From assembly GCA_963556195.1 (NCBI GenBank), contig OY744544.1:47511484-47575483 (forward strand): a DNA stretch of 64,000 nucleotides, given 5' to 3'. Below the pieces are notes generated by a model. The model was not told where the DNA came from. It worked only from the letters and a program-made list of their open reading frames with translations, and did no database searches. A program made the translations under genes and the position numbers. Below, piece after piece: positions 1 to 11,785 of this stretch (positions within the stretch are counted from its first letter, which is position 1; each line of letters begins with the position of its first letter). This stretch comes from Sepiola atlantica (taxonomy: Eukaryota; Mollusca; Cephalopoda; Sepiida; Sepiolidae).

Positions 1-2
1 TA

Positions 3-515
3 TCAAACTTTTCTGTAGTGTTGGAAGTACATCTTTCTGAAAGGCTGGGAAGGCAGTTCTGGTGCCAAACACCACACGGGGCTGTACTGCAGAAAAACAA
101 TCGATGAAATTTTATCCGAAAAACTTTTACCGATAGAACCAATAAAAGGAAGTTTCAAATAAACGAGACATTTGGGTGGACCAAAGAAAATATTGGCATT
201 AAATTTCGCAAGTTTACGATCAATACATTTGGAAATTAGACCCTCAGCGAAACCATTGTTAGTAAGAATATCAATTATCTTTCTAAGTTTAGCCGCAAGT
301 TTGCTGGCAGTGCAAATCATCAATGCGCGGTGAACAAGTGTTTTGACCAAACTGATCGTTCTACTCATGGGGACAAAAGAATCCCAACTGATATACAGGC
401 CCGTAAACGTCGGTTTCCTATATATAGTTGTAGTCATTCTGCTCCTCTTCCATGAAAGAGGAACAGAATGATTCTTTACCATTTCTGGACGTTTTAGTGG
501 AAAAGACGGGAACAA
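3..515 (-). pseudogene. Penelope-like element reverse transcriptase, C-terminal fragment
   Basis: An open frame of 170 codons contains the hallmark segment after the RT palm of Penelope-like elements: TTIYRKPTFTGLYISWDSF, then a run like 'LVKTLVHRALMICTASKLAAKL', then NGFAEGLISKCI. Further on, LPFIGSIGKSFSDKISS resembles the linker before the GIY-YIG endonuclease. The catalytic RT motifs are missing upstream, and the endonuclease is not seen because the window edge cuts the frame. The first 30 or so residues look unrelated to the family and overlap an inverted repeat, so the true element fragment probably begins near the TTIYRK codons (about position 435). Family assignment is by recognition of these motifs and is fairly secure; activity is excluded by truncation. 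Confidence 0.75.
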
Positions 516-538
516 ATTAACTACAACTATATATAGGA
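416..538. repeat. Nested inverted repeats at the 5' break of the Penelope fragment
   Basis: Outer arms 416-434 and 520-538 are perfect 19-bp reverse complements. Inside them, 434-449 and 456-471 are a second pair matching at 15 of 16 positions with a 6-bp loop. The outer left arm is the TTIYRK coding segment of the Penelope fragment, so part of that element was copied in inverted orientation at its 5' break. Confidence 0.8.
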
Positions 539-811
539 CATTTTTTCTTCTACAAGAGTAGGAAGGATTCTTACGAAAACAAAATAGGGTTAATACCTTT
601 TATTTGTTTAAATCTCTGATGAAGCTTGTGATACCGAGCGAAATTATTAGAAAAAGTCAAGATGAAAAATAAAAATTGTATTTTGATTTCAATAAAAATA
701 TCTGCATCTAACACATGGTTTTTTGAAAGCATTTTGCCTCTTTTCTTAAGTTTTAAATTTTAAAGATGCTTAAAAAATGAACTTTCCTATATGTATATGT
801 ATATTTATATT

Positions 812-876
<65 letters not shown>

Positions 877-1059
877 AGAGAGAGAGAGAGAGATAGAAAG
901 AGAAAAATAGGGGGTATCATGCGTATTTAGGTTGCATTCTTTCAGCTAAGCAAACATTGTTAAAAAGAACAAAATTCTACTGCTTCATTCTACCTTTTTT
1001 AGTTCTTCAGTTTTTCTAACGATCTTTTTTGTGTTAAATTTTAAAAAAAAATGTGTGTT
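539..1059. other. AT-rich spacer with (TA)n and (GA)n microsatellite
   Basis: No gene is seen. A (TA)n tract runs about 818-874 and is followed by (GA)n to about 893. The rest is low-complexity AT-rich DNA. Confidence 0.7.
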
Positions 1060-1234
1060 CCATATATATCACAAACGTTTTCGATTATTCGTCGAATCAT
1101 CTTAAGGTTACAAACATAAATGAACTGACTCCACGTACGCGTTCTTGCTGCCTTTTGAAACCTTCTTTTTTCAGCTTTTTTTGTTACCTGAAGATGATTT
1201 GACAAAGAATCGAAAACATTTGTGGTACATATGG
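1060..1234. repeat. Inverted pair of ~55-bp repeats with hammerhead-like core
   Basis: Segment 1060-1113 is the reverse complement, with several mismatches, of 1180-1234. Each arm, read outward, carries CTGAAGA or a close variant, a GATT/AATC stem, then GAAAAC and GTTT or ATTT. This resembles the CUGANGA...GAAA core of hammerhead ribozymes found in Penelope-like termini, but has one extra base before the stem. The 66-bp centre holds no recognisable gene. The arrangement mirrors the larger inverted pair at 10568-11834. Confidence 0.45.
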
Positions 1235-2527
1235 AACATACATTTTGTATTTGAATTAATAAAATTTTTAAACGCAGAGTATGAATTCTGTTATTCTTAA
1301 CAATAGGACAGATATGAACATGCATGTTGCGTACACTGCACTCGTCGCGATAATTCCTGTTCATTGTACCGGTCCAAAATTGTTGTCCGATTCAGTCAGT
1401 GCTGCAACAAGACATTCTCATCCGAAGTAAAAAAAAAAAAGGCCACAAGTCCAGTTTATAAAGAAATAACAGGTGTATTTGTTGGAGGTTACAAATGAAA
1501 GTCGTGTTCCCAGGTTGAATAGAAAACTTGCAAAATGAAATTTTTGTCCGACCAAATCGAAACATGAGTCCAATAAACATAATATCCTTTAGCTTTCCTG
1601 GAGAGTCACCCGGCCAAACTAACTGCAACCTCTCAAGAAAACAATGTAATGCCAGTGTAATGCCCAGAAGACCAGGTCCCCCTCTCTCCTTCCTATCTCA
1701 TGGAATATTTTCCTTCTGACGTGAAATCTTAGATTCTTGTCTTCGACCACTCAGAAGCTAACTACTGGAAATATCAACTAGAGACATTCAACGCCAAAGG
1801 GTCAATCGTGGAGCCCATCTACGAACATTACTTTTTGTTCTCAGCATGATTCCGTGTTTTGAAGAGGGACATATTTAATTTCAAAGAGAAATAAGATTCT
1901 GTGTGTCTCAAAATATAATATATAAAATCAGAGATTTTTCAAATTCCTCTGTGCCCCTTTTTCCTTTGGCCAAACATCTATCATCTACGACATCTGCAAT
2001 TCGCATGCACCACCAAAACACGCAGCATAGTGCATGTTTACATCCTTATCCATCCTCATGTGGGAAATGCTGCCTTTTTCAGTATTTCACCCAGTCCTGA
2101 TGAAAAAGAACAAACAAAATTACCTTAGAACAAACCCGAGGAGAAGGGAAAAAAGTTCAATTGCAAATTCCAAGAGTTCATCAATTAAAGGTCCAGAATG
2201 TAATGTTCTTTTAAGCATGCATCATCTTTCTAGAATTCTTCTTCTTTTTGTCCCGTCGTTAATGTTCTTTTTTACATGATTTTATTTAACAATAAGGTAA
2301 TCATTTTTATTTTTACTTGCTTCACTCTATGGCTGTGAAATCATACACATGAACACATCGTTGTTTGTTTGTTTTGTTTTAATAACATGGTTAATTCCTT
2401 TTTCTTTAAATTTTTACTAGTCGTCATTTAAGACTGTGAAACTATGCACATGCAAAATATAGTTGTTTTCTTTTTTTTCTTTTCTTTTAACAATAGGGTG
2501 TATTCTCTATCTTTTTCTCCATGCATG

Positions 2528-2530
<3 letters not shown>
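1235..2530. other. No recognisable gene
   Basis: Short open frames on both strands show no family motifs and look incidental. Nothing repetitive beyond short homopolymers is seen. Confidence 0.6.

Positions 2531-2596
<66 letters not shown>
2531..2596. repeat. (TA)n microsatellite
   Basis: 33 uninterrupted TA units. Confidence 0.95.
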
Positions 2597-2599
<3 letters not shown>

Positions 2600-2709
2600 T
2601 CAAAACAGGCATTGAAGCATATGTCCCTTATGCGAAAGCTCTACAGCAAGCTCCACTCTCCACAATGTGGAATGTGCAGCTGCTATTTCACAGAGGCAGC
2701 ACTAATTCC

Positions 2710-4310
2710 GACAATTTGGTCGCCATAAGTCAACTGCGAATAGACAGACATTTATAGAGCCAAGAAATAATTGTAAAGCTCATAGGCGAAGTTATAAAGA
2801 GATGACTAGAAAACAGATTCAGTCGCAGAAATTAGGAACTCGCGATTTCTGGAAAACTTACAATAGTGTGGTGAACAATGGACTATCAACAATTCTCCCG
2901 CTATCAACCACAATAATGTCGTTTGCACTGATAAAGCTGAACTACTTGCCAATCGTTTCTCTGTAAACTTTACTTTGGACTCAGCAAACCACCCCTCCTT
3001 ATATTCCCATTGCGGGCTGAAGCCACACTTGATGACCTGGTCATCACCCCATCACAGGTCAGGGACATTATAAAAAACTTTGACACCTCTAAAGCACGTG
3101 GGCCTGATCTTATATCAGTAAAGAAATGCTCTGCTACACTGGACCCTGTCTTCTCCAAACTCTACAACAAATGCCTCGCCAAATCTTGCTTCCCTGATCG
3201 CTGTAAAAATTGCCTCTGTGAACTCTGGAGATAGAGCGATAATTCTGAGGATCAGTTCTATCAGTCTACTCCCGAACTTTACTAAAATCTTTGAATCATT
3301 AATTAATCAATGCTTAACTTCTTTCTGACCGTCAGTATGGATTTAGGCAAGCACGATCTACTGCAGATATCCTAACGGTCATCTCTGAACGCATATACCA
3401 TAAACTGAACAAGGCAGGTGAAGCTAGGGTGGTAGCGTTTGATATATTCAAAGCCTTTGACAAGGTCTAGCATAAAGGGCTTCTCATAAAACTTAATTCA
3501 TATGGTATTACTTGACGAATATTATATATAATTAGATCCTTCTTAACCAAAAGAAAGATCCAGGTTGTCCTTGATGGCCGTTCATCCAAACAACGACATA
3601 AATGCTGATATTTGGACCTTTATTATTCCTGATTTTCATAAACGACCCCTCTGATGACATTGTGTCTGAGATGGGTATATTTGCTGACAACACTATGCTC
3701 TACTCTCGTTATGTGGGCAAAACGGACGCGGACATATCCGAGACAATGACTGGATCCTTAGAAAGTGAACTCCAGTCTGTAGTGGAATGGAGTCATAAAT
3801 GGATGGCAACATTTAATGCTGCAAAGACAAAGCTCCTTTCCTTCAATAACTACAAGAAACCTGTTCAACCACCGATTGCCATGGCAAATAACACCCTACC
3901 TGAGAGTACCGCGTTCAAACTCCTCGGCCTAACATTCACAGGTAACATGAATTGGAAAAAAATACATTGAAGATATTGACAAGGATGCTGCAAAGAATGT
4001 AGGCTACGTCTACCGTGATAGTAAACTCCTCACACCTGACAGTATCCAATAACTCTACAAAGCCACCATCAGCCCATGCATGGAGTATTGTTGCCACATC
4101 TTGGCTTGTGCATCATCCACTAGTCTCTCACTCCGGAGAGCCTTCTACTTCAATAGCTCCTTTCTTCATGCTGCCGGCCTCTGGAACTTCCTCCCTGCCC
4201 CCTGTTTCCGTGACTGTACATACATGCAGAAGTTTAGAACTAATGTATACAGACATCTCGCTGCCCAGCTCCCAACTTAGGATGATCTCAAACTTTTCAC
4301 CCTAATTCTC
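2710..4310 (+). pseudogene. Decayed non-LTR retrotransposon RT (Jockey/CR1-like), copy 1
   Basis: Three-frame reading gives a scrambled LINE polymerase. In order: a pre-RT segment (about 2780-2990, 'HRRSYKEMTRKQ', 'RDFWKTYNSVV'); LDDLVITPSQVRDIIKN with FDTSKARGPD (3010-3120); DRQYGFRQARSTADILTVIS (about 3328-3390); VAFDIFKAFDKV followed by a stop, then HKGLLIKL (about 3430-3500); GPLLFLIFIND (about 3615); and FADNTMLYSR, a changed YADDTTLYS box (about 3680). The thumb region has FNAAKTKLLSF (3810), and the C-terminus has the SPCMEYCCHI box (about 4070). Frameshifts and stops are frequent, and the catalytic YADD is mutated to FADN, so it is dead. A second copy of the same type lies at 29215-30835. 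No endonuclease is seen, so it is 5'-truncated. Confidence 0.85.
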
Positions 4311-4674
4311 AGTAGCCCCTTACGTCTACAGTGGCGGCCTGCTTTGTTTGAGGTGAACTATGATAAAAAATTGTTTTTGCACGTATATTTCGTTTAAAAT
4401 GATAGACATTCTGTAGGTGTGTGTGGCGGTGTTCGGGCACTAAAAGTCTGCGTGCGTATGTGTATTATGTCAAACGCCATCTGAGTGAATTTTCTTTAAA
4501 ATTGAAAACATAAAAATTAATAAATGAATAAATACAAAAAATATGTACTCAAATAATGTTTTTTTTTATAAATAATTATAGTTATACCTAATAAGTATAT
4601 ATGTGCGTGTGTGTATTTAGGCAGCGTGCTTTTATTAGGGCAAGTATTAAATAACACAGATTTCTTATGAGGCC

Positions 4675-4732
4675 TTTAATTTATTCAATTTAATTTATTC
4701 AATTTAATTTATTCAATTTAATTTATTCAATT
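4675..4732. repeat. Tandem 14-bp repeat
   Basis: About four copies of TTTAATTTATTCAA. The flanking 4311-4674 shows no gene. Confidence 0.9.
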
Positions 4733-4761
4733 TTCCGAATAATCCCTTTGGTATTGGGATC

Positions 4762-4915
4762 AAATTAGTGAATATAAATACCATGAGTTTCTTGCTTCGT
4801 ATTTTCGCAAGTACTTTCGATTTGATGCCTCAAATAATCATATTTGAGGCATCAAATCGAAAGTACTTGCGAAAATACGAAGCAAGAAACTCATGGTAGT
4901 TATATTCACTAATTT
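4762..4915. repeat. Near-perfect 75-bp-arm palindrome
   Basis: Arms 4762-4836 and 4841-4915 are reverse complements with a single mismatch in 75 bp, separated by a 4-bp loop (ATCA). There is no coding content. It could be a foldback or miniature inverted-repeat element, or a recent inverted duplication. A transcript would form a long hairpin. Confidence 0.95.
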
Positions 4916-5681
4916 AATTTTAGGGGTGTGCTATTCTTGTGTTTTAATTTATTTTCTTTTAGTGTTTAACTGCTACATTAATCATGGAGTGTTTTCATCA
5001 ATTTGCTTTCGCTAGTATTTACCAACCTTAACACCATCGTCTATAGTGACAACGTGAAATGCAAAAAATTCAAATCAATAATGTGTAATTTGTTAGTGTT
5101 TCACGCCCAAAGCAAAACAATTGTTGTGTACAAGTTTCAATGCCCTTTTTTGTTTCATTCGATTATATTTCTTTCCCACTTCCTCCCACATATAATTAAG
5201 TTTAGGGTTTTAATTCACTTTTCGTAACTACTTATAATAAACACTTCTCACTCCCCTCTTTATAATATTAGCGATGAGTCGTAAAAGACAATTCTTATCT
5301 TTTGTCTTCAACCATTTTTATTTCTGGCAAAATTATTTTCTCTTATTTTCAATGTTATTTTCAATTTTATTTTAGAGTTATCAGCTTTGATCACAATTAT
5401 ATTTTTATTTGCTGTTTTAATTCAATATTTTATTATTGCGTATTTTGCTAATCATTTCTAATTTTCGGTACAACTGAAACCTAGATTTAATATGTATTTA
5501 ATGAATATTTTACACAAAAGATTCTTGTTGAAATGTTTATTCTTACCAGTTTAGTTGCCATCGTTTGATTATTTTGGAGGTTGAACTAAATAATCATTCA
5601 ATTTTTCTTGTTATATAAAAATATATTATATAAAGAATGGTACTAAACTTGAATTCATCAGATGAATATTGTTGTATTTTC

Positions 5682-5683
<2 letters not shown>
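4916..5683. other. No recognisable gene
   Basis: AT-rich sequence with short incidental frames only. Confidence 0.6.

Positions 5684-5757
<74 letters not shown>
5684..5757. repeat. (TA)n microsatellite, insertion site of the Tc1 element
   Basis: About 37 TA units that end directly at the left inverted repeat of the transposon starting at 5758. Confidence 0.95.
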
Positions 5758-5758
<1 letters not shown>

Positions 5759-7598
5759 TCGTGCTGGTCAAATAAATAGAACATATGTATAAAACTGTAA
5801 AAATCATTCCGTTTTAGATAATTTTCGGCTTTTAAATTGTGTAGGCGAAATATTCTATATGTAAATAACAATTACAACTATTTTTAATCATTTGTCATAT
5901 TTGCATATATCAGACTTGATTGCCACAGAGTAGTTTATTGTCACATTAGGAAATTCAACGTTTCAATTTAATAGAACATTATTCGTTGAGTAATCTCAAA
6001 CTAAAAAAAATTATGTGTTTAAAAAGATTTTGCATATAATTTAATCATAATCTCTCATTCTTATTGAGGACAATATGTGAGATGTAATTGGTGCTAAAAT
6101 ATTTCTATAATGCTAAACTAACTGAAATAGTTGGTTTACGATAGAAACTTTTTTTCATATCAATTGCAATGTCAGTTTTTCAATATTTCGCGTTTCAAAA
6201 TAATAGAACAAGACAGCTAAGAAAACAAAATAGTTTTTTTTATTAACTTAAATACAAATAAAAATTAATCAATATTTAGTAGCAGCACCTTTTGCCTTGA
6301 CAGCAGCATCAATTCGCCGGGCATGGAATCAACAAGCTTCTCGCAAACTGTGTAGACACCGAATCCCATGTGTTCTGTATTGCAATCTTCATGGCTGCAA
6401 GGGTAGTAGGTTTTTCTTTGCGAAGCTTCCTCTTCATCTGATCCCACAAGGCTTCAATAACGTTAAAATCTGGCGAGTTCGCCGGCCATTCAAGAACAGG
6501 GATCGATTGTTCTCGGAGCCAGGAAGTTGTGGACTTGGCAGAGTGTGTCGGTGCCAAGTCATGTTGAAAAATGATGTATGTGGCGTCACTGTCAAACTGA
6601 TTATCCAGCACTTACAGTAAATTAGCTTCCATGATATCTTGGTACACTGTTGCGTTTACATTTCCTTTGATGAAGCAGAAATTACCAACACCCTTAGCAC
6701 TCATACAGCCAAAAAAAACATGCAAGACTGCGGGAACTTCACAGACTTCTTGACGCATTCTTGGTTATACCGTTCCGTGGATCTTCGCCAAACACGTGGC
6801 CCTTGGTCGCCGAAGGAAATACAAAATCGAGACTCATCTGAAAAGATCACACGCCGCCATTCGTCTGTAGTCCAGGTTTGATGAGCAGTTGCCCATCGGA
6901 GCCTCTTCAACTACTGATTTTTGTTAAGGAGCGGTTTGGTGGCAGCTATACGATTTTGGTATCCCAGTTGCCGGAGCCTTCGGTAGGTAGTGCTTCGTGA
7001 AACGTCGGCACCAGAAGCCTGTTTCTACTTTTAGTAATGTGGCTTGTTGACTGGAATCGACTTTCCTTTGCCACCTTGTCCAGTGCCCGGTCTTGTCTTT
7101 CAGTTGTGCTTTTCTTTCGTCCGCATTTCTTGCAATTGCTGTTGGAAACACTCTTAACATCTTTCTGGAGCACTTTGATCACTAACGATTTTGAACATCC
7201 GACCTTGGTTGCGATTTCCATGTGCGTCGTTCCTACTTCCCGCAAATCGAACATTCGCTGCTTCTTAAACAAAGATATGTCTTTAGAGCGACCCATAATG
7301 AGAGATTATGATTAAATTACTTGCAAAATCTTTTTAAACACATAATTATTTTGAGTTTAAGATTACTCAACGAATAATGTTCTATTAAATTGAAACGCTG
7401 AATTTCCCAATGTGACAATAAACTACTCTGTGACAATAAAGTCTGACATATGCAAATATTACAAATGATTAACAATAGTTGTAATTGTTATTTACATATA
7501 GAATATTTCGCCTACACAATTTAAAAGCCGAAAATTATCTCAAACGGAATGATTTGTACAGTTTTATACATATGTTCTATTTTTTTGACCAGCACGTG
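5758..7598 (-). mobile_element. Tc1-type DNA transposon, complete but defective
   Basis: An 1841-bp element with long terminal inverted repeats, 5758-6059 and 7297-7598, both 302 bp. The outer ends read CTCGTGCTGGTCAA and CACGTGCTGGTCAA. A TA dinucleotide flanks each side (5756-5757 and 7599-7600), as expected for the TA target duplication of the Tc1/mariner superfamily. The transposase start codon lies at the inner edge of the right repeat. The long repeats resemble the IR/DR style of some Tc1 families. The arms differ at a modest number of positions, and the transposase is frameshifted, so this is an old copy that could move only with enzyme supplied elsewhere. Confidence 0.93.
6268..7296 (-). 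pseudogene. Tc1-type transposase, frameshifted (DD34E)
   Basis: The N-terminus MGRSKDISLFKKQRMFDLRE with EIATKVGCSKSLVIKVLQ (7150-7296) is the paired-type helix-turn-helix of Tc1 transposases. Next come RWATAHQTWTTDEWRRVIFS with DESRF, which holds the first catalytic Asp (about 6820-6900), and IFQHDLAPTHSA with the second Asp (about 6550). WPANSPDFNVIEALWDQMKR carries the Glu 35 residues later, giving DD34E. The canonical end KAKGAATKY lies at about 6270. These parts are spread over several frames, so there are at least three frameshifts plus an in-frame stop near 6610. All catalytic residues survive. It sits alone between the inverted repeats; 6060-6267 is noncoding element sequence. Confidence 0.92.
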
Positions 7599-7599
7599 T

Positions 7600-10439
7600 A
7601 TATTGGATTAGCAATAATCTTTTTCACTGAAGACTAATATATATTCCGACCCAAATTTAAGATAATCTATAGAAAGCTGACTAATTTTATCTTAGATACT
7701 ACTTTACTTTTAGACCTAATTTATTCAGTTCCTTGTAAACAATTCTCTTAAAATAATCGCTTTTAATCTGGTTTGAGCCCTTGGCTACTGCTAAACCACC
7801 ATATCTATCAAAATTAATACCACTATTTAAAAAAGATATTGTTAATGTATACATGTTCTTTACACTATGACAGTCTGAAACCTTGGCTTAGTCAATATAG
7901 CCTATAACAACATCAAAATTGTTCATTTTCATTGGTAATTATTGTTCAGCACTACTGATCTTTTTCATTTTCATGACGCTAATATCCGTTTATATGTCTG
8001 TGTAAGCTTTTGCAAACTCCAAATCAGTGTCACAACGTTTCTCAGTAATTGATGAATTAAATCTACAGATGTCGAACTATATGAGAGTGCAGTTCTTCTT
8101 ATCAATACCTTTGAATCATGAAATCGTTTTAGTAATGTTTAGTCATTGATTTAGTTTTGTCAGTCTGTCGATCTGCCACACTTCCCTTTGAAAAAAAGGA
8201 TTTTCATCGCTAAGCGCGCAGATTAAATTCACTGATTTTAAGAATACGTCAGTTATTTGTTTCGTTTAAGATACTTACAATTTCTTTTCACTCGTCATAT
8301 TTTCTGTCTTGTGTTCTTTTTATTCATTATTCTTTGTTTTTCTCTAGGATTTTTTTTTATAATTCTGTCATTGTTTATTATCTTCCCTTTGACAGAATTT
8401 ATTCTGACTTTTCGTTACACACGACAAACTAACAACAAAAATGTCTCCTTTATTGGCAAGAACCAAAATAGAGATAATTAAGAAAGAAGAAAACGTGATG
8501 ATACTGATGACTTTGACATCGATATAAGTGTCTGCCATAAATATGTGACTCAAACGGATTAATCAATGCAGGTCAGACTACTAAATGTATAAATGGCAGA
8601 TAATAAGAAAATAGTATATCAAATTATGAAGCTGGCGGTCTCAATGAGGTTCAATCAGGTTTGAACTGAAGGAAGACGGAAAGATAAATGAGTCACTGAA
8701 GCTCAGCAAAACTGGAAGCTCAACAAAACTGGAACTTGAAAATACCTCTCATACGAGTCATGATCTCCAATGTGTTTTTTACTGAAAAACAAAAACACCG
8801 AAGTTTTGAGTAATATACAAAAAAGAATAACTTTCATTAGTTAAATCTTAAATCGAACGGTTCAACAATCTTTCCAGAATCATCAAACAATTAATGATTG
8901 AAACTTTGGCAAATTCTAAACATCGTAAATAAAAATAGTGTAAACATAGAATCGCTAGTAAGTCAAAGGTTAAAGGTTAGAATTTTCTGACGAATGTACG
9001 ATATAATTACGTCATTAATGTCAGTTGCAAATGTGTATATTATTTCCGGCCAAAAGTATTACAGACATACATTTATGATGACTGTTTTATACTGTCTTTC
9101 TTCTTTTTTTCTTTTAGGCCTGATGCGGGTAAACACCGATTTCAAGTTTGTACTTCTCATAAATGTTTATTGCACTATAAATTGTTGTTGTGTAGATATT
9201 CAGCAAACGGTTATGTATGTGGTGTGGCCTCGCTTCCGCACAACAGATGAATAGCGTCCGCCAATGCACGGGTTCACAAACTAACGGACTTGATTACCTT
9301 CTGAAGTTTGTGTACTATCAGAAAAATACATAAACGACATTAAAAATGTTAACATCTTTAAAACTATTTCATAAATAATTTCATTATTTCATTCAGTTAC
9401 TTTTTGAAATATGGAGATCTCACATTTTGAGCTCTCCCAAAACAAAGTTAATTTTAAAATTTAAATCATATGAAAAGAACGTATGTTGCACTGATGATAG
9501 TTTTAAAAGTAATTAATCCTTTTTTAAGTATTGGATATTGTATCAAAATTAAACAAGAGTTTGAAATAAAAAGATTGACGGTATGTCAATCAGAAAATAC
9601 AACGTTGAAATAGAATAATGCCACTGTAGATGCTAGTCTTCGGGTGTTTTTTGTTGGTTCAAAATAACACAGGCAACATTTTCTTTACAAGCGAAATAAT
9701 GACGAAAAATAGGAAGCTTATAAAAATCAAAGGAATTGGGTGGAGATGAAGAAAAAAGCGAGAAACAAAAGTGATAAAATAAATGGCAAATTTCTATGCA
9801 AAGGACGGAACACTGAGAATATACAGATATAAATCCAAGCAGTACAAATAAAACAGAACATTTGCAACAAATGAAAGTCAGTTTTACCAAAACGAAAGCG
9901 GAGAAAGAACAATGACGGATAAACCGTTCTCGAGAGAAACTAGACCCATCGTGGGAAATATATTGGAAAAACAACAACGGGAATGTTGAATGGCTGAAAC
10001 CATGAACAAGGAATCTGAAGAAAGAACAGAAACTATAATGAACATAGAAATCCTCAAGCTAACCTTAAGAAATATGACTAAAATTCAGCCGTTTACGGCG
10101 AAATACATTGATTCTGGCTTCAAAGATTCACTACTCTACATGAAAGACTAGCACGAAAATCAAGGATATATTTTTTTCAAGTATATAAACTATTGCAAAG
10201 ACTTTTTACCCCATTTTCAAGTACATTTCTTATTTTTTCCGATTTAATACATAATTGATAATCTTTTTCAAATAAATAATGAAAACAAGTTCTTGTTAAA
10301 TACTTGAGTTTTTTTTCGTTTTGATGAGAGGACTTGTTTTTTTTAAACTTAGATTTATAGGACTTTTCTATACTCTTTGGTGTACTGCTTGAAACTATTA
10401 AAACTTGTAAAGTTTACATTTGTTTATTTTCATTTTCTC
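7600..10439. other. No recognisable gene (2.8 kb)
   Basis: I see no domain, repeat family or RNA gene here. The largest frame (9633-9977, minus, 114 codons) is low-complexity and resembles nothing known. A 17-bp direct duplication (GCTCAGCAAAACTGGAA and variant) occurs near 8702-8735. Confidence 0.55.
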
Positions 10440-10461
10440 TTATATATATATTTATATATAT

Positions 10462-10546
<85 letters not shown>

Positions 10547-10567
10547 CATACATATATATATATATAT
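10440..10567. repeat. (TA)n microsatellite with CA interruptions
   Basis: TA units with short ACACACA and ACATACATACA interruptions. It abuts the Penelope-type inverted arm at 10568. Confidence 0.95.
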
Positions 10568-10616
10568 ATGGGAAAATGAAAAAGGAAAACCAAAAAATGG
10601 ATGTTTTTTATGTGTA

Positions 10617-10657
10617 CATCAACGTTTCGTCTTTATTTATAAGACTTCATCAGGATG
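10617..10657 (-). ncRNA. Hammerhead ribozyme motif, left arm
   Basis: Read on the minus strand: helix I CATC, then CTGATGA, helix II GTCTT/AAGAC with an A/T loop, GAAAC, GTT, then GATG closing helix I. Helix III is minimal (A-U plus C-G, no loop), as described for hammerheads of Penelope-like elements. Predicted cleavage is after GUU. It is the mirror copy of 11745-11785. Confidence 0.8.
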
Positions 10658-11405
10658 ATAAAATAGAGAAAAAATGTCATACAAGCACAGATACATGTAG
10701 GGTAGACATATTGGGAAAAATAGAATGAAATAGTGGCCAACTACTGGGTGGACGGCCATATTTGTTGGAGAAATAGAAATGAATGTAGAAAAGAATGAGT
10801 GGGGAAAAAATGGAAGGATGGGGTGAGCCAGGACTACTGTAGCTGGTGGTAAGAGAAAGAGGTGGGGGATGAGCAGGGGTAAAGTGGATGGCAGAGAGGG
10901 AGGTGAGGAAGAGGGGGGAGGGGGGTTTGACCAGATGGCTGCGGTTCAAGATTGAAGGGGAAAAAGTAGGTTGGAATGTTTGTGTATGGGGGGTGTATGC
11001 AGGGAAAAGGAGGATGGGTAGAGAGGAAGGGGGGGCTGTGATTTTGGTGGATGGGCGAAAGTTATGGTCTTAGAGAGCGTTTTGAGAAAATGAGGGAATT
11101 TAAGAAGGGGTATGGGAGAAAATAGTTGAGTGGGGGAGAGGGAGAGGATTTGTTGTGATAGGGTGTGAAATATTTGAAATATTTGGAAAATGATAGCAAT
11201 GAGTGAGGGATTGGGGGGGTGGAGGAGGGCGGTGATTGAAAGGGTGGGTATGGAATATTTGAGATATTTGGAACATGAGAAAGTTTATTTGGACTGCAGT
11301 ATTAAAAGTGTGAGGAAAAAGTAAGGAAAAAATGAAGATTCAATGAGAAAAAAGAAAGGGAAAAGTAAATGGGAGAGTGTTATAGAGGTTGGAGATGAAA
11401 AAAGT

Positions 11406-11560
11406 TTAACCATGATCAGGCAAGAGTCTTTGTTCTGTGAGGATGATCTTGCTTATTAAGGGTGATAGGTTAAAGAAACCATTACGTTGCTTGATGGTGG
11501 TGGAGGCGGTGATGAGGGCAGTTTCTAATAATCTTCGCCGAGATTTGTTGTGGATATATT
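11406..11560 (-). pseudogene. Penelope-like element C-terminal coding remnant
   Basis: The minus-strand frame contains SRRRLLETALITASTTIKQR followed by GFFNLSPLISKIIL and a stop. This resembles the extreme C-terminus of Penelope-like proteins, after the GIY-YIG endonuclease, where an 'LE/A-ALI...GFFNLSP' block is typical. No GIY-YIG motif or RT is present here. The residues encoded beyond 11565 fall in the inverted arm and are unrelated. The assignment agrees with the hammerheads in the flanking arms. Confidence 0.6.
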
Positions 11561-11744
11561 TAGTGTAGTCCTGGCTCACCCCATCCTTCCATTTTTTCCC
11601 CACTCATTCTTTTCTACATTCATTTCTATTTCTCCAACAAATACGGCCGTCCACCCAGTAGTTGGCCACTATTTCATTCTATTTTTCCCAATATGTCTAC
11701 CCTACATGTATCTGTGCTTGCATGACATTTTTTCTCTATTTTAT

Positions 11745-11785
11745 CATCCTGATGAAGTCTTATAAATAAAGACGAAACGTTGATG
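11745..11785 (+). ncRNA. Hammerhead ribozyme motif, right arm
   Basis: CATC (11745-11748), CTGATGA (11749-11755), helix II arms within 11757-11773 (GTCTT and AAGAC), GAAAC (11774-11778), GTT (11779-11781) and GATG (11782-11785). CATC pairs with GATG as helix I. Core nucleotides match the hammerhead consensus, and helix III is the loopless minimal form reported in Penelope-like retroelements. Predicted cleavage is 3' of position 11781. Confidence 0.82.

Noticed and set aside
1392..1628. 78-codon minus-strand frame with QLVWPGDSPGKLKDI
   Set aside because: It looked protein-like, but I could not match any family and the frame has no support around it.
9633..9977. 114-codon minus-strand frame
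   Set aside because: Cys/Phe/Ser-rich low-complexity reading with no motif; likely chance.
10377..10728. Open frames of Y-I repeats across (TA)n (also 2444-2728, 5626-5871, 40528-41292, 56038-56397)
   Set aside because: They are translations of TA microsatellites with no conserved flanking domain.
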